NCBI GenBank assembly: GCA_031288555.1
Contig: JAITRE010000022.1
Span: 1-62,806 of the forward strand
DNA from: Oscillospiraceae bacterium
GTDB lineage: Bacteria > Bacillota > Clostridia > Oscillospirales > Acutalibacteraceae
Direction: 5' to 3'
Length of the DNA stretch: 62,806 nt
Shown here: piece after piece, positions 18,355 to 28,267 of the stretch
Layout: each line of letters opens with the position of its first letter
How positions within the stretch are numbered: the first letter of the stretch is position 1
Position numbers and translations under genes: made by a program
Notes under the pieces: generated by a model
Databases searched by the model: none
What the model saw: only the letters and a program-made list of their open reading frames with translations
What the model was told of the DNA's origin: nothing

Positions 18355-19518
18355 TTGGCAGTTAAAAAAGATTACTACGATATAATGGGTTTGTCAAAAA
18401 ATGCATCCGACGATGAAATAAAAAAAGCTTTTAGAAAACTTGCAAAAAAATATCATCCAGATTTAAATCCTGGTAATAAAGATGCAGAGATTAAGTTTAA
18501 AGAAGTAAATGAAGCTTACGAAGTGCTTTCAAACAAAGAAAGCAGAATGAAGTACGACCAATTTGGTCATGCGGGTGTTGACCCGAATTTTGCTAACTCG
18601 TACACTAGTTCTGGTCACAGGGGTGCCTCACCTTTTGATATTGAATTTGATTTGGGAGACATATTTAGCAATTTTTTCAAAGATGATTTTGGAAGCTCTA
18701 GACAAAATATAAATCCAAATGCTCCTATGCGCGGGTCTAATATAAATGTTGTTGTCTCGCTTTCGTTTGAAGAAGCCGCAAAAGGATGTAATAAGAAAAT
18801 TTCTTACAATATTGTCGATGTTTGTAAAAATTGTAATGGTTTAGGAGCAAAGTCTAAAAATGAGATAAAAACCTGCCCTTCTTGCAATGGTTCAGGTCGC
18901 ATAGAAGTTACTCAAAGGTCAATGTTTGGGTTTATGCGTACTGAGTCATTGTGCACAAGATGTAATGGAACTGGTAAAGTTCTTATTACTCCTTGCAATG
19001 TGTGCAAAGGAAGTGGTTTTGTAAACACTCAAAAAGAAATTGAAATAACCATCCCTGAAGGTGTAGATAATAGCCACATACTTAAAGTTGCTAAAAAAGG
19101 TAATGCTGGGAAAAATTATGGCCCACCGGGAGATCTTAATATTCGTGTTGAGATACAGCCTCATCCCTTGTTTACTAGAAAAGAAGGCACAAATGTTTAT
19201 TGTGAAATTCCTATTACTTTTACTCAAGCAGTTTTGGGAGCTCAAATTTCAGTGCCTACACTTAACGGTAATGTCAGTTACAAATTGCATGAAGGAACAC
19301 AATCTGGAGATATTTTTAGATTAAAAGGCAAAGGAATTAAAAATATTACTTTCAGAAGTTATGGTGACCAATTTGTAAAAGTTAGCGTAGAGGTTCCAAG
19401 AAATTTGTCTCAATCTCAAAAAAAGTTACTAAAAAGTTTTGAAAATAGTTTACAAGATGAAAATTACCAAAAGAGAAAAGGGTTTTTGAAAAGAATAAGA
19501 GATCTTTTTGGAGATTAG
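18355..19518 (+). CDS. dnaJ: Chaperone DnaJ (Hsp40)
   Basis: 387 residues. J domain with HPD in 'KKYHPDLNPG', a Gly/Phe-rich stretch ('GHRGASPFDIEFDLGDIFSN'), four zinc-binding C-x2-C-x-G-x-G units (CKNCNGLG, CPSCNGSG, CTRCNGTG, CNVCKGSG) and the C-terminal substrate domains. TTG 18355 gives the usual MAVKKDYYD start and lies 10 bases from 'aggat'; TTG 18346 is too close to it. Last gene of the operon. Confidence 0.96.
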   Translation: MAVKKDYYDIMGLSKNASDDEIKKAFRKLAKKYHPDLNPGNKDAEIKFKEVNEAYEVLSNKESRMKYDQFGHAGVDPNFANSYTSSGHRGASPFDIEFDLGDIFSNFFKDDFGSSRQNINPNAPMRGSNINVVVSLSFEEAAKGCNKKISYNIVDVCKNCNGLGAKSKNEIKTCPSCNGSGRIEVTQRSMFGFMRTESLCTRCNGTGKVLITPCNVCKGSGFVNTQKEIEITIPEGVDNSHILKVAKKGNAGKNYGPPGDLNIRVEIQPHPLFTRKEGTNVYCEIPITFTQAVLGAQISVPTLNGNVSYKLHEGTQSGDIFRLKGKGIKNITFRSYGDQFVKVSVEVPRNLSQSQKKLLKSFENSLQDENYQKRKGFLKRIRDLFGD

Positions 19519-19585
19519 CATTTATGATTTATTTTAAATATTTGATTTAAAATTATTTTTATTGTAATATTTATTGAAATTTTAA

Positions 19586-19614
19586 TTGATATTTTTAAAA
19601 AATTAAGTTAAAAT
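19586..19614 (+). promoter_or_regulatory. SigA-type promoter before the small exported protein
   Basis: TTGATA, 17 bases, TAAAAT: five of six consensus bases in each box with ideal spacing, about 70 bases before the ATG at 19685. Confidence 0.55.
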
Positions 19615-19684
19615 ATAAAATGCGGGTGTACAATAAAGTAAGATGTGAAATACAGAATCTTAATTTAACTAGAGGAGTGTTTTT

Positions 19685-19942
19685 ATGTTTAAAAAAGTTT
19701 TAGGTGTTTTTGCTTTCATAGTTTTTGCTTCAGTGATATTTTTAGCTAAAAGTGTTCCTGTTTGTGAGTGTGGTGGAGGCGATTTAAAAGAAGAGCAGTA
19801 TTATTATCCACCTATAAATGAAAATACAGCTAAAATAAACAATGTTTGCGGAGAAAAGCCTTCAGAAAAAGAGGCTAAAGTTATATGTGATTTTTTCAAT
19901 GAAATATTGGAAGATTCGGACAGAAACAAAAGTTCTTCTTAA
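19685..19942 (+). CDS. Small exported protein of unknown function
   Basis: 85 residues. A hydrophobic N-terminal helix (about 5-23) that could be a signal peptide or anchor is followed by a 60-residue polar domain with four cysteines (C27 and C29 in 'CECGGG', one near 55, one near 68) and an acidic end. Two disulfides or a metal site are possible. I recognise no family. It has its own promoter and a good site 'gaggag' before the ATG, so it looks expressed rather than spurious. Confidence 0.65.
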   Translation: MFKKVLGVFAFIVFASVIFLAKSVPVCECGGGDLKEEQYYYPPINENTAKINNVCGEKPSEKEAKVICDFFNEILEDSDRNKSSS

Positions 19943-20186
19943 TTTGAGTAAATGGATGTATTGACGAAATTTAATTTGTTTTAATTTGTGTTTTTTAATT
20001 CATGATTTATTACAAAGATTTGTTGTAGTTTTGCTCCGTGTCATTTTGGGTTTAAATTTGATAAATTTAAACTTAAGACTGTTGTAGGTTTTATTTAGCT
20101 TAATTCAGAGTTTAACAATGTGGTTTTAAAGTATTTTAAAATGTATAGATTTTAATTTTTTAAAAATAGTAAGTAAGATTTATATT

Positions 20187-20230
20187 AAGCTTTTGCATTT
20201 ATAAAAAATGTACAAAGCTTTTTATTTTTT
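20187..20230 (+). terminator. Probable intrinsic terminator
   Basis: Stem aagctttTGCATTT / AAATGTA-c-aaagctt (one bulge, one G-T pair) with a 5-base loop, followed by a T-rich run. It lies about 245 bases after the small exported protein gene. The rest of 19943-20381 shows nothing gene-like. Confidence 0.45.
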
Positions 20231-20381
20231 AAAAGCTTAGTGATTTTTTTATGTTTTAATATTAATAATTAATGTCAGCAAGTAAAATGTTGAAATTTGA
20301 TTTTCATTGTGTTACAATATAGAGTGTTGCAAGAAAATGTTTTTAGTTATTTGTTTTAGCTTAGCGGAGGTTTTTTGTTTT

Positions 20382-20585
20382 ATGAAAAAAAATATACATC
20401 CTGAGTATCAAGAAACTACTATTACTTGTGCATGCGGAAATGTTATAAATACATCTTCTACTAAAAAAAATATTCATGTTGAAATTTGTTCAAAATGTCA
20501 TCCATTTTTTACAGGCAAGCAGAAACTTGTTGACACGGGGGGTCGGGTTGATCGTTTTAAAAAGCGTTTGAATGGTAAGGTTTAA
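20382..20585 (+). CDS. rpmE: 50S ribosomal protein L31, zinc form
   Basis: 67 residues: '[20 protein letters not shown]' opens it and the C-x-C ... C-x2-C ligands mark the zinc-binding type of L31, which bridges the central protuberance and the 30S head. ATG 20382 after 'agcggagg' is chosen; the longer frame upstream has no match. In B. subtilis the zinc form is used under zinc-replete conditions. Confidence 0.96.
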   Translation: MKKNIHPEYQETTITCACGNVINTSSTKKNIHVEICSKCHPFFTGKQKLVDTGGRVDRFKKRLNGKV

Positions 20586-20701
20586 AGCTGTGTGAATGGT
20601 GTTGTATTGAGTTTGTTGTTAAGGCTTATTAATTTCTTAAAAAATAATAAAAATTAGTTTAACTTAATATGATTTGAAGTTGCAGAAAGTATAGTTTAAG
20701 A

Positions 20702-21328
20702 ATGATAGGTGAAAAGAATTATAAATCCATTGCTGCTGGTTCTTTTGCTCAAATTATAGAAAATCGATCTAAGTTTTTAGGTTTTGCAAATCGTGTGTTA
20801 AGTTTTGAAGAAGCTCTTTATTTTATTAATAATATTAAACACAAATATTTTGATGCCAGTCATCATGTTTATGCTTATTCTATTTACGAAAACAATCAAA
20901 CAAAATATTGCGATGATTCAGAGCCTCAGGGCAGTGCTGGTTTTCCTATTTTAGATGTTTTAAAAAAAGAAAAAATTTATGATTGCATTATAGTTGTTGT
21001 TAGATATTTTGGAGGCATCTTACTTGGAAAATCAAGGCTTACTAATGCTTATAGATCCTGTGCAAAAGCTGTTATTAATTCAAGCAGTATAATCTTTATT
21101 AATTATTGTTTTGTTTTAGATTTAAAGTGTAATTATGAAATTTACAAAAAAGTAGAAAACTTGATAGTTGATTTTGATGGAAATATTGATGAGACTGTTT
21201 TTCTTCAAGATGTAAGTATAAAATTTCATATTAAAAAAGAACTTTATAATAAATTTTTAAATTATTTATTAAAGATTTCTCGAGGGAAATTAAAGCCTAA
21301 AATTATTGGAGAAGGTTTTTTAAAATAG
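20702..21328 (+). CDS. YigZ/IMPACT-family protein
   Basis: 208 residues. The N-terminal IMPACT domain has 'DASHHVYAY', 'DDSEPQGSAGFPILDVL' and 'VVRYFGGILLGKSRL'; a ferredoxin-like C-terminal domain follows. Conserved across bacteria; relatives bind RNA or ribosomes, but the bacterial role is not settled. It lies just upstream of dnaG with a 68-base spacer and could share its transcript. Confidence 0.9.
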   Translation: MIGEKNYKSIAAGSFAQIIENRSKFLGFANRVLSFEEALYFINNIKHKYFDASHHVYAYSIYENNQTKYCDDSEPQGSAGFPILDVLKKEKIYDCIIVVVRYFGGILLGKSRLTNAYRSCAKAVINSSSIIFINYCFVLDLKCNYEIYKKVENLIVDFDGNIDETVFLQDVSIKFHIKKELYNKFLNYLLKISRGKLKPKIIGEGFLK

Positions 21329-21396
21329 TTTACGTTTTTAATTTTTCTACTGAGGTTGATGTTGAATTTTGTATATTAAATTTTTGAGGTGATCTG

Positions 21397-23166
21397 TTGA
21401 TATCACAACAGTTTTTGGATGAGCTTTTATCAAAAAATGATATTGTGTCTGTCGTGTCTTCGTATATTTTGTTAAAGCGTGTTGGCGGAGATTTTGTGGC
21501 GTTGTGTCCATTTCATAATGAAAAAACAGCTTCTTTTCATGTTTATCCTCAAAGTGATTCTTTTTATTGTTTTGGCTGCGAAACAGGAGGTTCTATTATA
21601 ACTTTTGTACAAAAAATTGAAAATCTTTCTTACATAGATGCTGTTAGATTTTTAGCACAAAAATCAAAAATGTCTTTTTTTGAAGATGACAAAGAAAATA
21701 GTAAATTTTTTAAAAAAAATGAAATTTTTAGAGTAAATCGTGAAGCTGCAAAATTTTTTTATAGTTCTCTTTACACAAAAGAGGGAAGTAATGCTCTTCT
21801 TTATTTAAAATCTAGAGGCGTAAATGAAAAAGCTATACGTCACTTTGGGATTGGATATTCTGATTCATCAAAGTTTTCGCTTTGTAATCATCTTTTTAAA
21901 AGTGGGTTTGAAGAAGAAATTCTTAAAGAGTCTGGGCTTGTTTTTAACAATAAAACAGCTTCTTTATCTGACAGATTTTTAAATAGAATAATGTTTCCTA
22001 TTATAGATTTAAATGGAAATGTAATTGGGTTTGGTGGTAGATCCATTAATGATAGTTACCCAAAGTATTTGAATACTAAAGAGACTTTGGTTTTTAAAAA
22101 AGGCACTAACTTGTTTTCGCTGAATTTTGCAAAAAAAACTAAAGAAAATTTTTTAATTTTAACAGAAGGATACATGGATGTTATATCTCTTTTTCAATTA
22201 GGATTTGAAAATATTATAGCTACTTTAGGCACTGCTCTTACTTTTTTTCAATCTCGTTTATTATCAAAATATACGAATAATGTTGTTATAGCTTACGACA
22301 ACGATGAGGCCGGTCAAAGAGCTACTGATCGCGCTATATCTTTTTTAAGAAATGAGGGTATTTTTGTTAAAGTTTTAAAACTAGAAAAAGAAAAAGATCC
22401 AGATGAATTTGTTCAAACTTATAAAGAACAAGCAGTTTATCGTTTTTCAAAATTAATAAAAGAAGCCAAAAGTGATATTGAATATCGTTTACAAAAAATA
22501 AAAAATTCAATAAGTGATAATTCTGACAACGAAATTATTTACTTGCAAAAGGCGATAAAAGTTTTATGCAGTATTAAAAATAAAATGGAACGAGAAATTT
22601 GGGCAAAACGTTTAAGTAGTGAATTTGGTATAGATAAAAAAACTATTATTCATCAAATAGAGTTAAAAGAAGTTAAACAGAAAAAAAAGAGTTTTAAAGA
22701 AGAAATTAAAAATATAAAAGTGTCGTTGTCCGGAAGAAATGATATTGTTAATAAAGAAAAAGCGAAGTTTTTAAAAGCTGCAAGCGCAGAAGAGCTTTTA
22801 ATTTCTTATATTATTCATCATTTTGAAGACGTTGATATTATTTTTAAAAAAATAAGTTCAAGAGATTTTTGCACGAATTTTAATGCTCGAGTAATGAAAT
22901 GTATAGAAGATTTTGTTAAGCAAAGAAAAATGTCTCAAAATATAACTATACATGATTTTCAAAATAATTTTTCTGTTTCTGAAATTGGAAGAATTGCTAA
23001 ATTTTTTGCTTCTGATATTTCTAAAAAAGATTCTATTGTAAACGCTTTTAACTATATTGATGTTGTATTTAGCGAGAAAATGAGAGAAAGAATATTTAAA
23101 TCTGATTTTAGTGAAGTAGATACTATTAAAGATTATATTAATGTTTTAAAACGTTGTAAAAAGTAG
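21397..23166 (+). CDS. dnaG: DNA primase
   Basis: 589 residues. CHC2 zinc finger with C37, H40, C58, C61; RNA polymerase core with the Toprim motifs 'LTEGYMDVISL' and 'AYDNDEAGQRA'; a diverged helicase-binding C-terminus. It makes primers at the fork. Start TTG 21397 after 'tgaggtgat'. The neighbour rpoD completes the dnaG-rpoD pair of the macromolecular synthesis operon, though rpsU is missing. Confidence 0.96.
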   Translation: MISQQFLDELLSKNDIVSVVSSYILLKRVGGDFVALCPFHNEKTASFHVYPQSDSFYCFGCETGGSIITFVQKIENLSYIDAVRFLAQKSKMSFFEDDKENSKFFKKNEIFRVNREAAKFFYSSLYTKEGSNALLYLKSRGVNEKAIRHFGIGYSDSSKFSLCNHLFKSGFEEEILKESGLVFNNKTASLSDRFLNRIMFPIIDLNGNVIGFGGRSINDSYPKYLNTKETLVFKKGTNLFSLNFAKKTKENFLILTEGYMDVISLFQLGFENIIATLGTALTFFQSRLLSKYTNNVVIAYDNDEAGQRATDRAISFLRNEGIFVKVLKLEKEKDPDEFVQTYKEQAVYRFSKLIKEAKSDIEYRLQKIKNSISDNSDNEIIYLQKAIKVLCSIKNKMEREIWAKRLSSEFGIDKKTIIHQIELKEVKQKKKSFKEEIKNIKVSLSGRNDIVNKEKAKFLKAASAEELLISYIIHHFEDVDIIFKKISSRDFCTNFNARVMKCIEDFVKQRKMSQNITIHDFQNNFSVSEIGRIAKFFASDISKKDSIVNAFNYIDVVFSEKMRERIFKSDFSEVDTIKDYINVLKRCKK

Positions 23167-23423
23167 TGATGCATTTGTTTTTATCAAATAATTTAAGATG
23201 ATGTTAATTGTTTTGAGATTTGAGATGAAGGCAGTGTTGAATTGAAGGTGTAGATGAGTTTTTGTTTTAAATTGGACAAGTTGTTTAAAGGAGTGATAGT
23301 TTGTTATCTTAATTTTTAAAATAAATCAAATGTGATATTTTAAGATTTTTATAAAATTTAGTGATCACAAAGGGTAAGTTTTATGTAACAAAATGTTTAT
23401 TAGAATAAGGAGAGTTAAAATTT

Positions 23424-24521
23424 ATGTCGGAAGAACAACGAAAAAAAACAATAATTCGCGAATTAATTGAACATGGCAAAGCTGCTGGACAGATTAGCAG
23501 CAAGGAAGTTTTAGATTCTATGGGGGATCTTAATTTTAGTTCGGAAGAAATAGAAAATTTTTATGATGCTCTTGAATCTTTAGGTATAGAAGTTGTCGAA
23601 GATTTTGTTTATGCGCCGTCTGATGATGTTAATTTTGCTTTAAAGCCTATTGATTCTATAAGTGGAGTCGAGATTAATCAAAAATCTGATACAAATGTAG
23701 AAGATCCAGTTAAAGTTTATTTAAAAGAAATTGGTCGAGTTCCGTTGTTGACATTTGATGAGGAAATAGATCTTGCTATACGTATGGGTGAGGGGGATGT
23801 TTATGCTAAACGAAAATTGTCAGAAGCAAATTTAAGATTAGTTGTAAGTATAGCAAAACGTTACTTAGGAAGAGGTTTGCAATTTTTAGATTTAATACAA
23901 GAAGGTAATTTGGGTTTAATAAAAGCTGTTGAAAAGTTTGATTACACTAAAGGCTTTAAATTTTCGACTTATGCGACATGGTGGATACGTCAGTCTATTG
24001 CAAGAGCAATTGCAGATCAAGCAAGAACTATAAGAGTTCCTGTTCATATGGTAGAGACGATCAATAAGGTTAAAAAAGCTGCCACTCAACTCCTTCATTT
24101 AAAAGGATACGAGCCTAACATAGCGGAAATTGCAAAAAAGGTTGATTTGTCAGAAGAAAGGATTCAAGAAATACTTCGTGTTTCAAAAGATCCAGTTTCT
24201 CTTGAAACGCCAGTTGGAGAGGAGGACGACAGCCATTTAGTTGATTTTGTGCCAGATGAGAACGCCTTAGTTCCTGTTGATGCGGCATCCCGCACACTTC
24301 TTAAAGAACAATTAATGGAAGTTTTGTCTACTTTAGTTCCAAGGGAAGAAAAAGTTTTAAGACTTAGATTTGGCTTGGAGGATGGTAGGCCAAGAACACT
24401 TGAAGAAGTAGGAAAAGAGTTTAGTGTTACTCGCGAAAGAATTCGGCAGATTGAAGCTAAAGCCTTGCGCAAGTTAAGACATCCAAGAAGGAGCAAAAAG
24501 TTAAAAGATTTTTTGGCTTAG
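23424..24521 (+). CDS. rpoD: Primary RNA polymerase sigma factor (sigma A)
   Basis: 365 residues. Region 1.1 (short, Firmicute style), 1.2 '[17 protein letters not shown]', 2.1-2.4 with '[20 protein letters not shown]', region 3, and 4.2 helix-turn-helix '[19 protein letters not shown]'. It recognises TTGACA/TATAAT promoters such as those found here. 'ataaggaga' precedes ATG 23424. The 257-base gap from dnaG may hold its own promoter. Confidence 0.97.
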   Translation: MSEEQRKKTIIRELIEHGKAAGQISSKEVLDSMGDLNFSSEEIENFYDALESLGIEVVEDFVYAPSDDVNFALKPIDSISGVEINQKSDTNVEDPVKVYLKEIGRVPLLTFDEEIDLAIRMGEGDVYAKRKLSEANLRLVVSIAKRYLGRGLQFLDLIQEGNLGLIKAVEKFDYTKGFKFSTYATWWIRQSIARAIADQARTIRVPVHMVETINKVKKAATQLLHLKGYEPNIAEIAKKVDLSEERIQEILRVSKDPVSLETPVGEEDDSHLVDFVPDENALVPVDAASRTLLKEQLMEVLSTLVPREEKVLRLRFGLEDGRPRTLEEVGKEFSVTRERIRQIEAKALRKLRHPRRSKKLKDFLA

Positions 24522-24613
24522 TTTTAAATAGACTCGAAAATTTTTAAAAAGCAATTTATTGTTTTGTTAGTTTATAAAAATTCAATCTATCATTAAAATT
24601 AAAAGTCAATTAT

Positions 24614-25186
24614 TTATTGAAAGACCGGCTGAATTTGTTCTCCTAAAATTGCTAATTTTAAAGATGGAAGAATTAAATCAAAGTGTGCTACTAGAGAATT
24701 AGGTTTATTTTTTGGATCGTCTTGTGAAAATGGAACAAAATATATATTTTTTAAATTTAACATTTTGCCGATGTTTTGGGCGGATGCCCCTAAGGCATCG
24801 TTGGTGGCGAGTGAAATCAATAAAGGTTTTTTTCTTCTTAAATGAGATTTGGCCGCAAGTGTTACAACTCCATCTGTTATAGCCATACTTAATTTACTTA
24901 GGGTATTTCCTGTACACGGAGAAATTATCATAATATCTGTCATTTTTTTAGGTCCTATTGGTTCCGCTTCAGTTAGTTTTGTTATGATTTTTTTATTACA
25001 AATATTTTCTATGTTTGACACGATATCTTTGGCTTTTCCAAACCTTGTGTCTGTTGAATATGCATTTTTTGACATTATTGGTATTACTTCGTAGTTTTTT
25101 TCAATTAAGTATTTCATTTGTTTTATATTTTCTGGAATAGTGCAAAAAGAGCCACATATTGCAAATCCAACGCAGATTTTATTCAT
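24614..25186 (-). CDS. dpaB: Dipicolinate synthase subunit B
   Basis: 190 residues, a flavoprotein (Flavodoxin/Dfp-like) fold: 'VGFAICGSFCTI' and 'MIISPCTGNTLSKL'. With DpaA it makes dipicolinic acid from dihydrodipicolinate in the mother cell, the compound that loads the spore core with calcium. It overlaps dpaA by 4 bases (ATGA), so both are co-translated. Full length and unbroken, which argues that sporulation, or at least DPA synthesis, is still under selection. Confidence 0.95.
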   Translation of the reverse strand: MNKICVGFAICGSFCTIPENIKQMKYLIEKNYEVIPIMSKNAYSTDTRFGKAKDIVSNIENICNKKIITKLTEAEPIGPKKMTDIMIISPCTGNTLSKLSMAITDGVVTLAAKSHLRRKKPLLISLATNDALGASAQNIGKMLNLKNIYFVPFSQDDPKNKPNSLVAHFDLILPSLKLAILGEQIQPVFQ

Positions 25187-26052
25187 TTAATTTCCTCCTT
25201 TTTTATAATGTTGTAAATTGTTTTTTTTATTATTAATCCAGCTGTTTTTGGAGCGACTTTTCCTGGCAAAGATAAGGCTTGAATTGCTTTTATGCCTAGC
25301 TTAGATGCTGTTTTAAAATCAACCCCTCCGGGAGCTGATGCAAGGTCTATGATTATACAATCTTTACTAAATTTTTTAAGAGTTTTAGCATCAAAAATTA
25401 AATCCGGTATAGTATTAAAAACTATATCATAATCATTTGTTTCTTTTATTTTTGAAGTTAAAATAGATTTATAACCCCTGCATTCTATATTTGCAATGTC
25501 TTCTGTTTTTCTAGCACTCACAGTGACTTTAGCTTTCATCCCATAAAGAAGTTCGCTTAAAGCTTTGCCTAGGTTTCCAAATCCTGCTACCAAACATTTC
25601 GATCCATTTACGGTTTCGGGATATTCGTGCATAGCAATTTCAATTGCCCCTTCAGCTGTTGGTACGGAGTTTCTTATTGCGAATTCTAAATTTTTTGAAT
25701 AATCTATTATATTTAATTTTTCCCATATTTTGCCTAATTTTAATAATTTTTCAGATGTTCCACAGAAAATTTTTTTATTATAAAGTTTTTTAGCGAGTTT
25801 ATCATTTAAAACTAATTTATTTTTTCCAAATGGTGAATTTAGTAAAATGCCATCTTTTGTAACGGGAAGTGGAAATATAATATAATAACTGTTTTTAATT
25901 GCATTTTCTGCATTAGTTTTTATAATCCTATTGTCGAAATTTATTTTGTCAAACCCTACTACCCATAAATTTGCCCCATCTTTTGCTAAATTTTCTATTA
26001 GTGCGATTTGTCGTTTATCTCCTCCTAAAATTGCATAATTATTTACAAACAT
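25183..26052 (-). CDS. dpaA: Dipicolinate synthase subunit A
   Basis: 289 residues. An N-terminal catalytic region ('AILGGDKRQIALIENLA') and a C-terminal Rossmann domain with 'CLVAGFGNLGKALSELL' for NAD(P). First gene of the dpaA-dpaB operon (spoVF), normally under SigK in the mother cell. 'ggaggt' lies about 13 bases before ATG, a somewhat long spacing. Confidence 0.95.
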   Translation of the reverse strand: MFVNNYAILGGDKRQIALIENLAKDGANLWVVGFDKINFDNRIIKTNAENAIKNSYYIIFPLPVTKDGILLNSPFGKNKLVLNDKLAKKLYNKKIFCGTSEKLLKLGKIWEKLNIIDYSKNLEFAIRNSVPTAEGAIEIAMHEYPETVNGSKCLVAGFGNLGKALSELLYGMKAKVTVSARKTEDIANIECRGYKSILTSKIKETNDYDIVFNTIPDLIFDAKTLKKFSKDCIIIDLASAPGGVDFKTASKLGIKAIQALSLPGKVAPKTAGLIIKKTIYNIIKKEEIK

Positions 26053-26526
26053 TTTTAAAATAAAACCTCCAATTTTTGTTTTTTAAGAGCGAAAGTGCAA
26101 AGCAAAAATTTTAAAAAGTAAAATTTAACAATAAATATTTAATTATAAAAAGATTTGCTGTATTATTGTAAATTTATATCTTTATAAGATAAATATTCAA
26201 AGATTTTATTTTTTTGCGAAATTATATTAAATTTATTTAAATTTTTAATAGTTAATAAGTACTTAAATTTTTGAAAAGAAATCTTAAAATTATACTACGA
26301 TTATTTTTCTTTTGTTGTGACAGTCAATAAAATAAAAGCATATTCTGCAATTAGGAAAAGTGAAGAGTGTTTTAAAATTTTTACTATTTAAATTTTCATT
26401 TTTTAAAAAATAAAATTTTCGGATTTTGCGTTTTTCTATTTTTGTTTTACAATTTATTTAGCAAGCTTTCAAAATTAAATGAAGAAAAGAATTTATTACA
26501 AGCTAAGAGAGGGGCGCTTTTAAGTT
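26053..26526. other. Divergent spacer between dpaA and murC
   Basis: About 470 AT-rich bases between genes read in opposite directions. A short open frame of about 38 codons crosses 26340 but lacks a binding site and resembles nothing known. No RNA gene or clear promoter was seen. Confidence 0.35.
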
Positions 26527-27894
26527 TTGAATTCTAATGATTTACTTGACAAGGTAAATACTATACATTTTGTTGGAATTGGTGGGTCTGGTATGTGCCC
26601 TATTGCTGAAATTTTGTTTAAAAAGGGTTACAGAGTTACCGGCTCTGATGTTTATAATTCAGACACACTCGAACGCATACGTTCTTACGGCATTACTATT
26701 TTTATGGGTCATAAAAAAGAAAATATTAATGATGCTGACTTAGTTGTTTACTCAGCTGCTGTATCTTGCGACAATGAAGAATTAGTTTTTGCAAGACAAC
26801 AAGGAAAAATTGTTTTAGAGCGTTCCGCCATGTTAGGAATTGTTACCAGAAAATATAAAAATTTTATAGCTGTTTGCGGTACGCATGGGAAAACTACAAC
26901 GACAGCTATGCTTACTCAGATTTTTTTAGAATGCGATTTTGATCCTACGGCAATTGTTGGAGGTCATTTTTATCCTATTGGCGGTAACAGTGTTGTTGGA
27001 GAATCTGATACAATAATATGTGAAGCATGCGAATATGTTGATACTTTTTTAAAATTAAGTCCTTCTGTTTCTGTTATTCTTAATATAGAAGCTGATCATC
27101 TTGATTATTTTAAAAATCTTCAAAGTGTAAAAAGGTCTTTTAAAAAATTTGCGTCTCAAACTAGTAAATTTTTAGTTGTAAACGGAGACGACAAAAACAC
27201 CCTAAGTGTTATTCAAGACACAAACTTAGAAGTAATAACTTTTGGTTTTGATAAATCTAATGATTATAGTATAAAAAATTTGTCAGACAATAAAGCTAGA
27301 TTTTCGTTTTCATTATTTTTCTGCAACAAAAAAGTAGCGAAGATTTCTCTTAAAATTCCCGGAAAACACAATGTTTATAACGCAATTGCAGCGGCTGCAA
27401 CCGCTCACAAATTAGGTGCCTTGCCGGAGAGTATTTCTAAAGCTCTTTCTAATTTTAAAGGGGTTCATAGGCGTTTTGAGGTTTTAGGCGAAGAAAAAGG
27501 TGTTACTGTTGCTGATGATTTTGCTCACCACCCAACTGAACTTAAAGCTACTTTTTTAACTGCCGAAAAAATGGGATTTAACAGGATTATTGCTATATTT
27601 CAGCCTTATACTTATTCTCGGACATATAATTTTTTAGATGATTTTGTTAAAGTTCTTTCTATACCAAATAAAGTTATATTATCTGAAATTTTAGCAGCAA
27701 GAGAATCTAATATTTATCATATATTTTCAAAAGATCTTGCAAAGAAAATCAAAGGATGTATTTGGTTTAAAACTTTTGAAGAAATTTCAAACTATGTTAC
27801 TAAAAATTTTCAAAAAGGAGATCTTATAATAACTTTAGGTGGCGGCAATATTTACAAATGTGCTAACATGATACTTGATAAATTAAAAAGTTAA
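26527..27894 (+). CDS. murC: UDP-N-acetylmuramate--L-alanine ligase
   Basis: 455 residues. Mur ligase domains in order: UDP-binding 'HFVGIGGSGMCPIAEIL', ATP-binding 'GTHGKTTTTAML', and a C-terminal domain with 'DDFAHHPTELKATF'. It adds the first residue of the peptidoglycan stem. TTG 26527 is used, with 'gagaggggcg' upstream. Presence with VanY, M23 and a MurJ-like flippase shows the cell still makes a wall. Confidence 0.97.
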   Translation: MNSNDLLDKVNTIHFVGIGGSGMCPIAEILFKKGYRVTGSDVYNSDTLERIRSYGITIFMGHKKENINDADLVVYSAAVSCDNEELVFARQQGKIVLERSAMLGIVTRKYKNFIAVCGTHGKTTTTAMLTQIFLECDFDPTAIVGGHFYPIGGNSVVGESDTIICEACEYVDTFLKLSPSVSVILNIEADHLDYFKNLQSVKRSFKKFASQTSKFLVVNGDDKNTLSVIQDTNLEVITFGFDKSNDYSIKNLSDNKARFSFSLFFCNKKVAKISLKIPGKHNVYNAIAAAATAHKLGALPESISKALSNFKGVHRRFEVLGEEKGVTVADDFAHHPTELKATFLTAEKMGFNRIIAIFQPYTYSRTYNFLDDFVKVLSIPNKVILSEILAARESNIYHIFSKDLAKKIKGCIWFKTFEEISNYVTKNFQKGDLIITLGGGNIYKCANMILDKLKS

Positions 27895-27946
27895 TTTTAC
27901 TGTTTAAGTTGCTTTTTTGAAAATAAATTGTTTTTAAAAAGTTTAA

Positions 27947-28267
27947 CTATTCTTTGGGCTCGTCTCCTATTTCGCAATTATCAATCCAACCTAAAAGTTC
28001 TTCCTTCAACTCTTCTTCATCATTTTGCGAGTTATTTGTTATTTTTATAACATTTTTAGGCTGCCAAACCCAGTTTCCTTTCCACGAGAATGGAATCCAT
28101 TTTTTATCGTTCGTATCTGTTATACTCATCATAGGCACAAAAGCAAAATCTGCGGCTCTTAAAAGAGTTGGTGGGGATAGTGTATCGTTTATATCTATAC
28201 CACCTACAACGCTCGAAAGATATTTATTTATATCTTTTTGCTTCTTAATTTTTCTATTTTTCTTCAT
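27947..28267 (-). CDS. Orphan small protein with a double-Gly motif near the N-terminus
   Basis: 106 residues, not recognised. A very basic start (many Lys/Arg in the first 17 residues) leads to 'INKYLSSVVGG', which fits the -7 Leu, -4 Val, Gly-Gly pattern of double-glycine leaders but lacks the acidic residues common in them. The remainder has a Trp-rich middle ('WIPFSWKGNWVWQP') and an acidic end. ATG 28267 is placed 8 bases after 'ggagg', one of the best binding sites in the window, so the gene is probably real. It converges with murC. Confidence 0.6.
   Translation of the reverse strand: MKKNRKIKKQKDINKYLSSVVGGIDINDTLSPPTLLRAADFAFVPMMSITDTNDKKWIPFSWKGNWVWQPKNVIKITNNSQNDEEELKEELLGWIDNCEIGDEPKE

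Noticed and set aside
26290..26430. Short open frame between dpaA and murC
   Set aside because: No ribosome binding site, no good start, and no recognisable product.
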